This document shows positions 26,745 through 45,195 of a stretch of DNA of 64,000 nt, piece by piece. The notes beneath the pieces are model-generated. The model had not been told where the DNA came from. It was given only the letters and a program-made list of their open reading frames with translations, and made no database searches. Origin of the DNA: Xiphydria camelus. Lineage: Eukaryota > Arthropoda > Insecta > Hymenoptera > Xiphydriidae. Every line of letters begins with the position of its first letter. Position 1 is the stretch's first letter. Position numbers and translations under genes: made by a program. The stretch spans positions 3,420,001 through 3,484,000 of the forward strand of contig OY783192.1 of assembly GCA_963678675.1 (NCBI GenBank), in the 5' to 3' direction.

Positions 26745-28718
26745 TGAAATTCACCACCACGAAACGCGAGTGATTTTCACACGGATACGTTGGCATTGAC
26801 GGTCCCTTTCGATTACGTTGCCTTTCGATCTCGTTCCCTTCGCGTCGACGATCTTCCGTTTCAAGCTAAGCGCCTAAGCGGCGCCCGGGACGAAATCGAT
26901 CGCGGGGCTGAAATGGAAGATCGCCGACTGCCGATCGATTTCGATTTTCTTTCTGTGTTCGCTTTGATCGTTCCGCTGTGGTCGGCTGTCGTTCGGACGG
27001 CTGTCGACTGTGTCCGAAGGGTGTTTCATTTTCCTCTTCTGACTTCTGCTAGAGCAAACCCATGCGTAACGCGATTACCAAGATTAGTACACGCTATATC
27101 GAATTTCCGCACGGCTGCACTCCTCGCGATGAATATCGTTACGCAATGGCGCGTCTGCCGGTTCCATTCCAAGTTCGATATTACGTTAAGCGCGTTAACC
27201 CTTGTCCACGTTTGACGGTTGTTAATAGGATTAGCGATACCGATGACAATGGGCCGGAAAATCGATGTCGTCCACGGGCAGTCGAACGTTTTAAATTAAG
27301 TCGAAACGGAAAGGATGGGAGCGCTTAAAACCTTGGCGAGGGTTGCGCCGTGATCAGGCACGAGATTGAATACGCGTGAAATCGTCGCTTAACGATTATT
27401 ATGCTCCTGACATACTATATTTCCCGATACGTTTCTTGAACTCGTCGATAGTTCGACACGGATTAACGATCACTGTTAATCGCAAGGGCGAATCGTCAAC
27501 CGAAATACTATGATATGGAAAAAACGATAAGAATTAGAATTATGATACTGTACATTAATGACCTTAAAGTATACTGTTCGTAAGATAAATGTAAATTTAA
27601 TACATAAGTGTAATATTAAACAAAATTGGCTGGAATTGGCATAGGTATAATTCTCCCTCCACAGACGCGTCTGACCCTCTTCTTCCCTCCGTTTGACACA
27701 GTTCTTGAGTCGGCCTTCGTTATCCGGACTCAATGACCCGCGCGTTCTTCGGTCGGGACGGTAAATTGACTCGTATCTATCCATAAGTCCGCGTCCGTCG
27801 ATGACCATTTCGAAATACAATCGACTGGGTTCGTCATAAATCATCATACGACACATCCGGGTCCGAATAATTACTTATGCAGGCGCGAAGCGCAAGTGCA
27901 AGGCTCCCTGCTACACGTTTGACGGGTGTCCGCAAAGAGAACACAAAAGATTCCCGAGAGGGATTTTTTTCCCCAGGAAAAATCACTCGCGAAAACCGCA
28001 AGCCGGATCAAAGGGAGTAAAGAACAATGTTCTCTATACAATGGCGCGGTATACGGAGCTCGGGGCATTCGTTGGCATTGTATAGTATTCGTTAATCTCA
28101 AGATTTATATCCCCCTACTGTCCAGTCCGCGGGACACGCGGTGTGGCCTACACACACTCGTGTATGTATATACCACGTCGGAACGACCGCGAACATCTAG
28201 AGCATTCCTTTTTATACACCCGATATATTTGTACTTAATCCAGTTCACCCCGCCTACCCCACTAGAAGATTTGTAAGGATTCGGTAAACTATGTGCGCGA
28301 AGCTCTCAGTAGAGCTCCGCAGCTTCATATGGAGACGTAGGAATATTTCCGAAGTATGGTGGACTCGTACGAGCCACGTAAGTGCCCACAGACGAGTGCC
28401 GTCTGGCGAATATAATATTTCTAATAAAAAAAAAAAAGTGCGGTTTACCTTTCGATAATTCATCGTTCTCTCGAGTTTTTCCACGCGACGTACTCCTCGC
28501 TTCGGAAGTGTCTTCGCGCGAGCGCGCTGCGTTTACAGTGACGAATAAATGCAAACCCCCCCTGTAATCCGGGTCATCGTAGGAAAAACTGTGCACCGGT
28601 TTGCAACAAATCATCTTGAATTTCTCGGGAACCGCGCGCGTCAGATATCCCGATCTATAAGTGTCGATCCTCTAAAGACACCGACCGGTCCCACTTCATC
28701 GTGCGATCCTACAATTCC
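26745..28718. other. Spacer between neuropeptide gene and trp
   Basis: 3' UTR of the neuropeptide gene and upstream DNA of trp. The first 500 bases are CpG-rich with overlapping chance ORFs. No gene or clear repeat seen. Confidence 0.5.
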
Positions 28719-28732
28719 ATGGTAGAGACACC

Positions 28733-28736
<4 letters not shown>
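28719..28736 (+). promoter_or_regulatory. Tiny upstream ORF overlapping the trp start codon
   Basis: ATG at 28719 opens a five-codon ORF (M-V-E-T-P, stop TGA at 28734-28736). The stop overlaps the trp initiation codon as ATGA. This could allow termination-reinitiation or damp trp translation, if the transcript starts upstream. Confidence 0.35.
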
Positions 28737-35400
<6,664 letters not shown>

Positions 35401-36198
35401 TGCCTTTTATCACCCGGCGATAGGAAATCTAGTTATTTCGGAGGAAGTTTTAGATTTGACATGTATCTATAATAAATCGACTTCATCTAACTGCGAAAGT
35501 TATTATTGCAGGTTACTTTTAAATGTCTATTATTAAAAAGTGAATTTTCAATTATTTTCTTTCACGTGTAGAAAATACATTTTAAATACCCGTATATCGA
35601 CGGGCTTTTATACAGACCTTTTCTTTTATACACATAGGCTACGTGCAACGGCTCGTTCTCCCCTCGAAACTGAAGACGCGGTGGTTTTAACACGGCCGTG
35701 TAATGTGCGCCACATAAAGAAGAGGTAGGTAAAGGTATGGTCCCGTTGCGTAGCGCAGGTGTCGAGGGCCCGAAAATGATATCAGTGTACGTGAAACCTT
35801 TTCATATTAATTAGTAGACGTATAAGCGCGCGGGCGGTCTTTCTGGGATTACTCCAGGCGCGTGTGTGTATGTATGTATATTTGCCATTCATGCGAGGCA
35901 TGGTTGACGATAAAACTGTAAGAAAATCTTTAAGAAAGTAATTTTACTTTCACGCTCAATTATAAGCTCTCAACGGTAATAATATACAGTCCTTTCGGTA
36001 CGATGAAATCTGTTTATCTTGCTGCTATTCGTCCAATTAGGAGAAGCCATTTATATGGCGTTGTTTTCAATAGAGAATCGTGGCGGAAAATAATCTCTTC
36101 GTGAGTCATATCAAATAATATTTCTTTATTAACATGACAAAATAAATTATTAAATACTCTTAGTGGAATTGCATCGATTCTTGGTCCGCATAGGCATG

Positions 36199-38083
36199 CT
36201 ACGTTATACAACCACCACACAATGCAGCGAGGAAGGGTCTGCAAGAAAAGAAGAGAAATGAAAATCTCGTATGTCCCTGATTTATGATTATCGAAACAAT
36301 AAGTCATAGTAATCGCTCAACCAAACAGACATTTCAAATATAACGTTCAAGTTCGTACCTTCGATTTTTGTATTCGGTTTTTTTAGAATTTTGATCAACT
36401 TTCTGGTTAGTTTGTTTCTTCTTTCTGTTGGCTCTTTTATCCTCCTATAACGTGAAATTTACGTTAAATTATTAAAAATGTTCCGGATGACATAAGTACT
36501 CCAGGGATACATTCAAGAGGTGACATTGAGGTGAAAATATGTTAGTAGACAAGTTTGAGCTCTCAAAAATACCTATTAAATATTTGTACTGTCTGGAGCT
36601 TATCATACGAAGAGTATCAGATAACTTGTACGTGCGCTATATAATACTGCAATCGTAATTGTACTACTTATCGATAAATCGTATTACAAGAACTCGGGAT
36701 AGCATCGGTTAACTCCTTAAAAAGCCAGGCTATCTCAGTCACGTATAAGATAATCTAGTATTTGAAATCAGCGTGATACTCACATCTACCAACTCTCCAA
36801 TTTTATAGGCTTTCATTTGATTTTTTGCATCTCCTGAATGCCCAAACTCATCATAACCAGACGTGCCATCCATCCCGGCAAATTCTGTAATTAATTCACC
36901 GCCACCGGGATGCTGCAATCGTTACGGTGAAGAAAAATTTATGTGAATATTTGTTGTAAAAAGGAACAGGAAATTTTAAACCTACACATATACTGTACTA
37001 TATTATTATTTACTTAATCGGAAAAAGGTCCATTTAACCCAATCTAAATTACGCATAAATATCTACAAAAATCAGATAAATTAAAGCGACTCTACGAGAT
37101 TAGATTCAAAGATTCTCTAATTAATTAGACGGGAAAATCGATATTGATCTCGGAATTTGATAAGATTGAATTAACTGTCCATCTGACGTATTCACAAGAC
37201 CATGTAATATAAAGGAAATTTTAAGCCTACACATACACTGTACTATATTACTATTTACTTCATCGAAAAAAGATCAACTTAAACCGATTTAAATTGCGTA
37301 TGAATATCTACATAAATCAGATAAATCAAAGCGACTCTACGAGATTAGATTCAAAGATTCTCTAATTAGTTAGACGGGAAAATTGATATTGATCTCGGAA
37401 TTTGATAAAATTGAATTATCTGTCCGTCTGACGCATTCACCAGACCATGTGGTGTGGTGTGTATACATGTGTGGTGGTGTGGTGCTATTACAATTAGACA
37501 CATACTCACGTTACGAAGAAATAAGTACAATAAAGTGAAGATAATAAAGTGATAACAATATTTTAAAACAATTCTTGCATTTTTCAAAATTATCACTAAG
37601 CACCTCTATCGGGTGCGTCACGCAATACACGCCAGAGTAGCAGGTTGCATATCGGTTGACGCATCCGATCCGCTGCAGGGGCAGGCGCCTGTGTACAGCG
37701 CCAGGCGGATAACCGATATGCAACCCGCTACGCTGGCGTGTATTGCGTGACGCACCCTGTATATATTATAGATTTTGTTCAAATATATATTTTTCCTTAG
37801 GTATATTCGTCGAACTTTTAGGGCCGTTCCATGAAACTTTGTATTTGAATGAATGAGGGTCGTAACAAAGTTAATTATTTTGTATATCACGTCATCTATT
37901 CCTTTCACCGTATACTCAGTTTAATATGTAAGAACTTTTAGTAGGCATATTTTAAGCACACACCTCCTCTAAGTAGTCCGTAATGTCGTACACCATATCC
38001 CTAATTACGATCCAAACTCTTGCCCCGTCTTTGCCATCATGCTTTGCCACTTCCTCTAGGGTATACCTAACAGTTTCACCCAT
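36199..38083 (-). CDS. Cytochrome b5-like haem protein, soluble form
   Basis: Small one-electron carrier. Exons (high to low): 38083-37964, 36912-36784, 36444-36359, 36238-36199; 124 residues. Residues 5-83 form a cytochrome b5 domain with haem-ligand motifs HPGG (His41) and GHS (His65), as in microsomal cytochrome b5. After KIGELVDED comes a basic Lys/Asn/Gln-rich linker, then the tail PFLAALCGGCIT. There is no C-terminal membrane helix as found in ER/mitochondrial b5, so it should be cytosolic or lipid-attached through the two tail cysteines. The first intron contains a tandem duplication and a palindrome. Which insect b5 paralogue it corresponds to is not resolved. Confidence 0.88.
36969..37452. 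repeat. Tandem duplication of about 245 bp in the cytochrome b5 intron
   Basis: 36969-37213 and 37214-37452 align throughout with roughly 90 percent identity, sharing for example cgactctacgagattagatt and gatattgatctcggaatttg. Directly repeated with no gap; a segmental duplication of intron sequence. Confidence 0.85.
37611..37757. repeat. 147-bp palindrome in the cytochrome b5 intron
   Basis: Arms 37611-37657 and 37711-37757 (gggtgcgtcacgcaatacac at the tip) match at about 45 of 47 positions around a 53-base GC-rich spacer. Looks like a foldback MITE. No ORF. Confidence 0.75.
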
Positions 38084-39634
38084 TGTCTCGAAGTCGTGAG
38101 GACTAAAGACTGTAGTGCCTTGAGTTTTCACGTGAACGTATATAAACGAATTGCAAGCGTGACTTCTGATAATGAATCGATATCAGTACAGTCAGGCTCA
38201 CTCATTTTCCGGAGCGTAAATTTTGCTATCGAGCTGATTGCGAAAAATCTGTATCATGAGTTATTATTGTAATAAAGAATTAATCATTTGCAATGGAGAA
38301 ATTGTAGTAATTCTTAATAAAAGAATTTCATAAGAATACCTATAAGTTCTCGAAATTATAAAATAGTGGAGTCCTCATTATTAAAATTAATTATAAATTA
38401 CTTTCAGTGCTATGGATTAGCTTTCTAGCTGTTTAATTATCTTTAGTACGAATTAGAAAAGGGATACCGACATGCTCTAATAAATCCTCATGGTACCGAC
38501 GAATAAATGGAACAATGAGTATCAGTCGCAATTAGTTAGAGTAATTTGGTGACTGAAATATCCTTCTTCAATTGACAAGAAATTCTAGACTGTACTTCTT
38601 GAAAAAATATACTACCAGTTATCAAATTAGACCTGTTATTTATCACGTTTATGATTACGCCCATTGATTAAACCAGTGCGTGTAGAATTAACTTCCTCAA
38701 TTATATCAAGATTGGAAAATCAGCTCATAATACGTAAGAGATTTACGAGTGAGAGTAAGAACAAGTCTACATACCAATGGTTATACTAAAGTGTCCCGTG
38801 GCACGGTTTATTCCCAGAGACACCATCTTTTGGGGCTATCTGTGTTGCAAATCAATCCAGGCTTATGCTTGCACATTTTCTATTTTCGTTTTCATTTGGG
38901 AAAAAAGTGCAACAGTGAATTGTACTGACAAAAACCCTCGAATTTCTAAACAGTTAAAATTTTTAATCACGGCACTTCATTTTTCTACTAGATCGAAAAA
39001 CTGTGTCTCCAATATAATATTATCTCTTCATTAATCAATTGATTGGAAAGTACTTGTACAGTGCAGATCAGATAAGGAAATACGTGTAGCTGAATTAGAG
39101 TCCTCGAGTTTGTTAATTAAAGCGATTGTGTAATGAGAATAGTAGGAAAACTTGAGTAGATCGAGCGAGTAGATTGATCAAACGGAAATTTACAAGCTAG
39201 TATACCTATTAAGAAAAATTGGGTCATACACCTACATATATCGACATTTACTTTTAAACGATAATTAATATTAGGCTGAAGCGCCGATTCAGCTACAATT
39301 AAGTCATTATTTAAAAATTGTGATTTATATTATGTGATGGCATATCTTTTAAAGATTATATCGCGATTTGCAAGAATTCTATGGCAACATTAATCAAAAA
39401 TCCATAGCTATAACTATAGATAATCGTAGTTGAAGTAGTAAGATCTTTTAAATGAAAACGTTCTGTACAAATGTACATATTAGCCGGTAAACGCATACCA
39501 CGGCGTACTACATACCTACACCACGGCACGCACCGACTCATCACAGCGTCTGCATCATCGGAACAAGGACCTCCCGGAACAAGGACCTCTCATCACGGGA
39601 CGCTTCGTACGGGCTCATAGCTCTCACACACATC

Positions 39635-39728
39635 ATCAGCGCTCACACATACGGTCACGCTCGACCTACAGCAGTAGCCGTATCAGCGCTCATACACACG
39701 GCCACGCTCGACCCACAGCAGCAGCTGC
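39635..39728. repeat. Tandem pair of 47-bp units
   Basis: Units starting atcagcgctca at 39635 and 39682 share the order acacggycacgctcgacc, acagcag. Lies in an Ala/His/Ser-codon-like, GC-rich stretch that may belong to a retroelement remnant. Confidence 0.6.
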
Positions 39729-39779
39729 ATCATCAACACACGCACAGTCTCTCGCCACCATTTATCATTCCGCCTGCAT

Positions 39780-40345
39780 CCTGCAGCCGTCACTGGGGGG
39801 GAGTACTGTGGCGATCTACCGCCAGATGGCTACGACACTGATCCGCCGACTCTCACGGCTCTCGCGCCCTTCTCCCGATCTTCTCACTAGACTCGGACAT
39901 CACCCCGGTTTCTATATATGACCGGAGCCCTCTGACACCAATGGCGGAGCAGCGGCGACACGCCATTATTTAGCTCCCGCCACATGTTATCGGTTAAGGC
40001 CCGCCGCAAATTGAGCCCAGCCCACGCACGGCACACGCGCAGCCCACGCGTGCGTGATTTCAAACGGACTGGCGCATATTGGACCCAGCTCTCCATCTCT
40101 TTCATGTATGCTGCAGTCTTTACGGCTGCATCAGCAACAATTTTAGTTGTTGCCCCAGATGTTATCGACGTCTCGCAGCTGTAAGCGACTGCTGCAGTCG
40201 CTCTACTAGCCTCTATTGAAGCAGCTTCAGTAATGTTTTTATATCTTTGAGTTATAGTCATTGATATCGGTTCTGCTTCGGGTGAGGGCAGAGGTGAGGG
40301 GTTTTGAATCCTGGAATTTTGGGGGTAGTGTTGTAACACCTTCAT
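39780..40345 (-). mobile_element. Possible retroelement remnant
   Basis: Two purine runs followed by TGT are seen on the plus strand: ctgggggggagtactgtggc near 39795 and ttttgggggtagtgttgtaa near 40318. Such polypurine-tract/LTR junctions are typical of LTR retrotransposons. A minus-strand open frame (39887-40345, 152 codons) includes an Ala/Thr-rich stretch (AVKTAAYMKEMESW). No reverse transcriptase or second LTR was found, so this is tentative. Confidence 0.3.
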
Positions 40346-40695
40346 GTAACTTCAGTCAAAAATCCAGGGAGGAGAATCAAAATGTTAGGTTCAAAGCTAT
40401 TTTTACTGGACTAGAACCGGCAGAACGACGTGGACGCTCGATTGTAACGGTCACAAATGAATAAATGAACTTAGCTCAGATATCAGCAAGAGAACTCATT
40501 CCCGATATTAAACAGGGAAGAACCTACATTTTTATAAAAATTATAAAAGTTCCATCGTGAACTTAACTTTAATATGACTCTTGACGAATATTCTATAAAT
40601 AACGAATGATTAATTATCAAAATCGCTACTGTTTTGAAAAAGAAAATATCAAATTATTTTAAAAAATTTAATGAGAACCTCCGATAGCAGTCACT

Positions 40696-41407
40696 GGGTG
40701 ATATGAATAAAATTGAGTGTACTCTGAGCATATACTCAAGAGCATGAGCGTAAAGTAGGAGTTTATACTTCAATCCATATGAATAAAATGTGTATCGCGC
40801 AGCTAGGAGAGTAGATGCTCCTATGTATATGTAAAGGGAGCAGATACTCCTATTTTTACTGGCTGCGCGCTGCATGGACGTCACAGACAGGTCTTGACTT
40901 GTCAAATTACTTGGAGAACGTTTTCACGCAGTTGTGTGTGTAGTCATAATTGTCCAGTGCGTTTGATCATGAGTGATAGCGAAGAGGAAAGTTGTAAAAG
41001 TAACGAATCTCAGATAGGATTTGTTCCGTCTTTGCGCGAAGGACTACGCGCAAAATTAATCTTGCGTAGTGGGTGTTTAGTGGGATTAATAAATTACATC
41101 ATTTTACGAAAAAACAAAACAATGCACTTTATTTGCGAGCAGTTCGAACTCAGCCATCACTTCTCCGCTGTCAAACTAAAACTGAGTCTCCCTCCAAGGA
41201 GACTCCACTTGTATGAAGTAGAAACTCAGACTGTTGAGCACAAACTCATTTTTATTCATACGAAAATTGAGTTTATACTCACTTGAAAGCACATAAGAGT
41301 ACCTACTCATAGTGAGCATCTACTCTTAATTTTTATTCATACAGATTGGAGTATTTACTCTAGAATTTTGAGCATGAAGTACATGCTCCGCTTTATTCAT
41401 ATCACCC
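40696..41407. mobile_element. PIF/Harbinger-like element, 3-bp target duplication
   Basis: Termini gggtgatatgaataaa and inverse, flanked by a direct ACT on each side (40693-40695, 41408-41410). The motif TATGAATAAA recurs subterminally from both ends (about 40702, 40778; inverse near 41397, 41338, 41269). The centre encodes a short acidic peptide start (MSDSEEESCKSNESQ at about 40970). A GG-start and 3-bp duplication fit PIF/Harbinger; no transposase is left. Confidence 0.7.
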
Positions 41408-41484
41408 ACTGTTATGTCCGGTTTTTAATATGACTGGAGTCGACCGACACCACTTGAACAGTCGGGTAGAATGCGAAAGATATA

Positions 41485-41744
41485 CAGTAAAACCTCGTTT
41501 ATTACAAACCTCTCGAATCGTATGCCTCTCGTTTATTGCAACTCGAGAGGGGCCCCCACTCCGCTTCTCGACTCAAGGCGATTTCGCACTGGTCGCTCGT
41601 GATTGGTCACCGCGCGCGGTGAAAGTCGGAAAGGTTGCAATTGCCATGCGCGGTGGGAGACGAAGGAGTTGCAATAAACGAGACTTCTGCCTTGCAATGA
41701 GTGAGACTTGCAATAAGAAAGTTTCGATAAACGAGGTTTTACGG
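41485..41744. mobile_element. Pogo/Tigger-type MITE
   Basis: Starts cagtaaaacctcgtttatt; the end is the inverse of ccgtaaaacctcgtttatc. Flanked by TA (41483-41484, 41745-41746). The CAGT-start and TA duplication are those of pogo-class Tc1/mariner elements. About 260 bp, no transposase. Confidence 0.75.
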
Positions 41745-42513
41745 TACACATTGCACGATCGGGGTATAACTACGGTCGATAAATCCAACTTCTAAATGCG
41801 ACATCTATTAATGGCAGAGCAAATTAAAATACGTATCGTACAAGTAGATAACGTAGATACCCGGGACATTAAGAACTAAAAGGTCGTGTGTCATGCTTGA
41901 TTTCTTGACCTTTGCGTTCAATGGTACAGCTTTGAATCAGCTGTAACTCTTGTTGATGATCCGCGTTTGACGTGTGAAGTTTCTTATCAATCAGGTAATG
42001 TAATAAAAGATTTACGGTGGGTAAGAATATTTTATATATTTCACACAGTGATCGTATATCGCATATAGAAAAGAACTGAAGATATCCGAAATAAGTATTC
42101 CGATTTGATGACAGATCAGCCTTCAGGTTACTTGAAGCACAGCCCAGTATTAAACTTTGAATGACTCACCGCGGATTATAGGTTTCTGTCAGTTATATCC
42201 ACTTTCATTACATTTAAAGGGTATAGTTAACGATTCTAGAATTAGCAATTATATTGGTTAGGCAAGAAGAATAACGCGTATTTATTGCAGGACGACAGGC
42301 ATTGAGTCACTTCATTTCTTCATTCACCTACTTCTGATTATTAACTTTTAGCTGCTACTATAATATTTCCTACCATCTTTTTCACACTTATCTGCCATCA
42401 ACAAAACGAATAATTAAATGGAAACAATGCTCATAGCTTGACCTAATCAGAGTTAATTACCTACTTCTTCAGTAACTTTTTGAAATCATTATAATATTAC
42501 TCTTGCAGTAAAT

Positions 42514-43523
42514 ATGGAGTGGTTATTTGGAAAACGCATAACTCCAGAGGAGATGCTGAGGAAGAACCAAAGGGCTTTAAATAAAGCCATGCGTGATCTC
42601 GACAGAGAAAGAATGCGTATGGAGCAGCAAGAGAAGAAGATTATCGCCGATATTAAGAAACTCGCAAAGGATGGGCAGATGGTAAGATAACAAGAAATGT
42701 ATTTCGATTGTAATCTTAACATAGATCTGTAAATGTTTACTAATTTTCGAATGAACTATTCGCCATACAGGACGCCGTGAAGATCATGGCAAAAGATCTT
42801 GTCAGGACAAGGCGCTATGTGAAAAAGTTTATGCTGATGAAAGCCAATATACAAGCAGTCTCCCTCAAGATACAGACACTGCGTTCTCAAAACACCATGG
42901 CTCAAGCTATGAAAGGAGTTACCAAAGCTATGCAGAGTATGAACAAGTAAGTTGAAAATCAGCGGAGAAATTATGAGTTTATATCATCTAATTTTGGGAA
43001 CATAGGACAAGATTGTAAATGAAACAATATTTTTCAGGCAACTTAATCTCCCTCAAATACAGAGAATATTGCAAGACTTTGAAAAGCAATCTGAAATAAT
43101 GGATATGAAAGAAGAGATCATGAACGATGCGATCGACGATGCGATGGAAGACGAAGGTGACGAAGAAGAAAGGTGAGCAGGATAGTCTTTACACTTTGCG
43201 CGCTCGTTATTAATTCACTTATACTTTTTTCCTTCGCTTAGAATATTTAAACAGAGATGTATCTATCAATATTTATTTTATTTCATCGGTTTCTCCTTTG
43301 TTTGTACAGTGACGCAGTTGTGTCTCAAGTACTGGACGAACTTGGCCTACAATTGACGGACCAACTCTCTGGTTTACCACAAGCAGCTGGCTCTTTAAGC
43401 GTGGCTGGCACCAAACAGCCTGTAGCTGCAGCAGCAGCAGGAGGCGGGACACCTGACGACAGTAGTCTGGCGGATGCCGATGCGGATCTGCAAGCTAGGC
43501 TTGAGAACCTGCGTCGTGAATAA
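42514..43523 (+). CDS. CHMP2A: Charged multivesicular body protein 2a (ESCRT-III Vps2)
   Basis: ESCRT-III subunit that polymerises on endosomal and midbody membranes for vesicle budding, abscission and membrane repair. Exons 42514-42681, 42771-42946, 43038-43172, 43310-43523; 230 residues (human CHMP2A 222). N-terminal MEWLFGKRITPEEMLR, a basic coiled-coil core (ALNKAMRDLDRERMRMEQQEKK), an acidic helix (EEIMNDAIDDAMEDEGDEEE), an Ala/Gly linker, and a C-terminal MIM1-type helix DLQARLENLRRE that binds Vps4. The acceptor tcttgcag eight bases before the ATG shows an intron in the 5' UTR. AATAAA at 43522 and 43707. Confidence 0.97.
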
Positions 43524-44085
43524 TAAACGTAAAGTTTTGCATTTGATATGTATAAATAGTGTATAAAAATTGCTTTATATTTGTGATAAATCACTAGCTT
43601 AAGCTTTATCACCATTCAAATTCATGCTGCGAATCCAATGCCCTCTCCAGGTCCCCTCAACATAGACGTATAAACTACTAAAGACGGTTATTTTCTAATT
43701 TGATTAAATAAATATTAAATAGAGGTAGACTGTGCTGCACCAAGTAGTTCGTGCATGTATCGTAGATACGGCGGGGAAATGTAGTGTTTTTGACTTGCAA
43801 TAGGGTGGCATTGTTACAATAACCTTGTGCATACAACATCTACTAACTTCAACGCTGTAAAATTTTTAAATTATAATCTAACAGATTTTGCGTTTTGAAA
43901 ACGATAATGAAACTTAATATTTAACTTAATTGACAAAGTTTAACATGCAATATCGGCAAATATATTATAATATAATGAACAAATAAACTATAAATTGTTT
44001 TTTCTACTATATTGATTTAATATGAAATTCCTTAAATGATATATTGAAAAGCATTCTAAAATACATACCTTCTGCATTTCAAATA

Positions 44086-44326
44086 CAGTGAAACCTAATT
44101 CAATTGGATACCTACGGGAAAATTCCAAGTATGATAAAGTTGCGTCCAGGAGCCTGCCTAGTGAATGGTGGAGTCACACGTACACTTCATGTTGGATAGT
44201 TTGGCACATAAGCTAGAGCCGAGCATAGAAGTGTGATTAGTTGTTCTAACTTCGGCTCTCTTCACTGTGAGTAACTCGAGTGAGGACAGGAAAGTAGGGG
44301 ATGGCCAATTAATCAAGGTTTTACTG
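44086..44326. mobile_element. Second pogo/Tigger-type MITE
   Basis: Begins cagtgaaacctaattcaatt; the end is the inverse of cagtaaaaccttgattaatt. TA on both sides (44084-44085, 44327-44328). Interior unlike that of the copy at 41485. Confidence 0.7.
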
Positions 44327-44821
44327 TAAGTTGAGATCAACTACGCTTAACGTAATATTTTTTTGCAATAAAATGGAGTAATGGCCAGATCATTTTTCTT
44401 ACTGAAATCGTACCAACACCAGGACCCCATTAACATTTCTTAACAAGTAGAATTTTTAATCCATTAAACTACTAATCGTTCTCATATTTAATAGATCTGC
44501 AGTGCCTATGTTTCATGAAAATAATTATCGATATACATATATATGTATATTTAACAACATTTTCTACTGAACTATGCTACACCTAATTTTATTTTTATTG
44601 TCAAATTCTGTGAGAACACGAATTATGTTTGAGACACACCTTATAAAACAAACTGGATATGAAATGAACTAAAATTTACAGAAATCAGGTTCAGACGAAT
44701 CTAAATCCTACGCCCGATTCATTTTAATTATTTTTTACAGAACGGTTAAATAATATTTGATAAATATAAATAATTCTTTTAAAATATAGAAACGTGTTTT
44801 GGTTTTACCTGAACTAACGTA

Positions 44822-45195
44822 GGGTAAACCACCCAGTTACTGGACACTTAAGCATTTTACAAGATTTGAGACCGTGTTAAACAGATATTTTTCTACCTAG
44901 AGAGATATGAGTGGTGGCTTGTTTTGATTGAAAATATATTGGCTTTACATTCCAGTAACTTACAATTTTTAGTTAGAAAGAATATAATTTTCAACATCAA
45001 AAGATAGGGATAAAGTCAAAAAACTTAGTTATTGGACAGTGCTCTTATTGTTTGGAAATACTCAATCCAGTAATTGGACAGTCAAGAATCAATAAGCCAG
45101 GTACGGTTTTTGATGATATTTATTAAAGTAAAAACTAGGAATCTTGTTTCTATTTATTTAAATTAGACTCTCCAATAACTGCAGGTGGTTTACCC
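44822..45195. mobile_element. Tc1/mariner-type MITE
   Basis: Termini gggtaaaccaccCAGTTACTGGA and inverse gggtaaaccacctgCAGTTATTGGA (read in two parts), flanked by TA (44820-44821, 45196-45197). A ttattggacag / taattggacag motif repeats inside. About 374 bp, no ORF. Confidence 0.75.

Larger units (their letters stand above)
38084..40692. other. Upstream flank of cytochrome b5 gene, no gene seen
   Basis: AT-rich to about 39500, then a GC-rich stretch with the tandem 47-bp units and the possible retroelement remnant. Confidence 0.5.
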
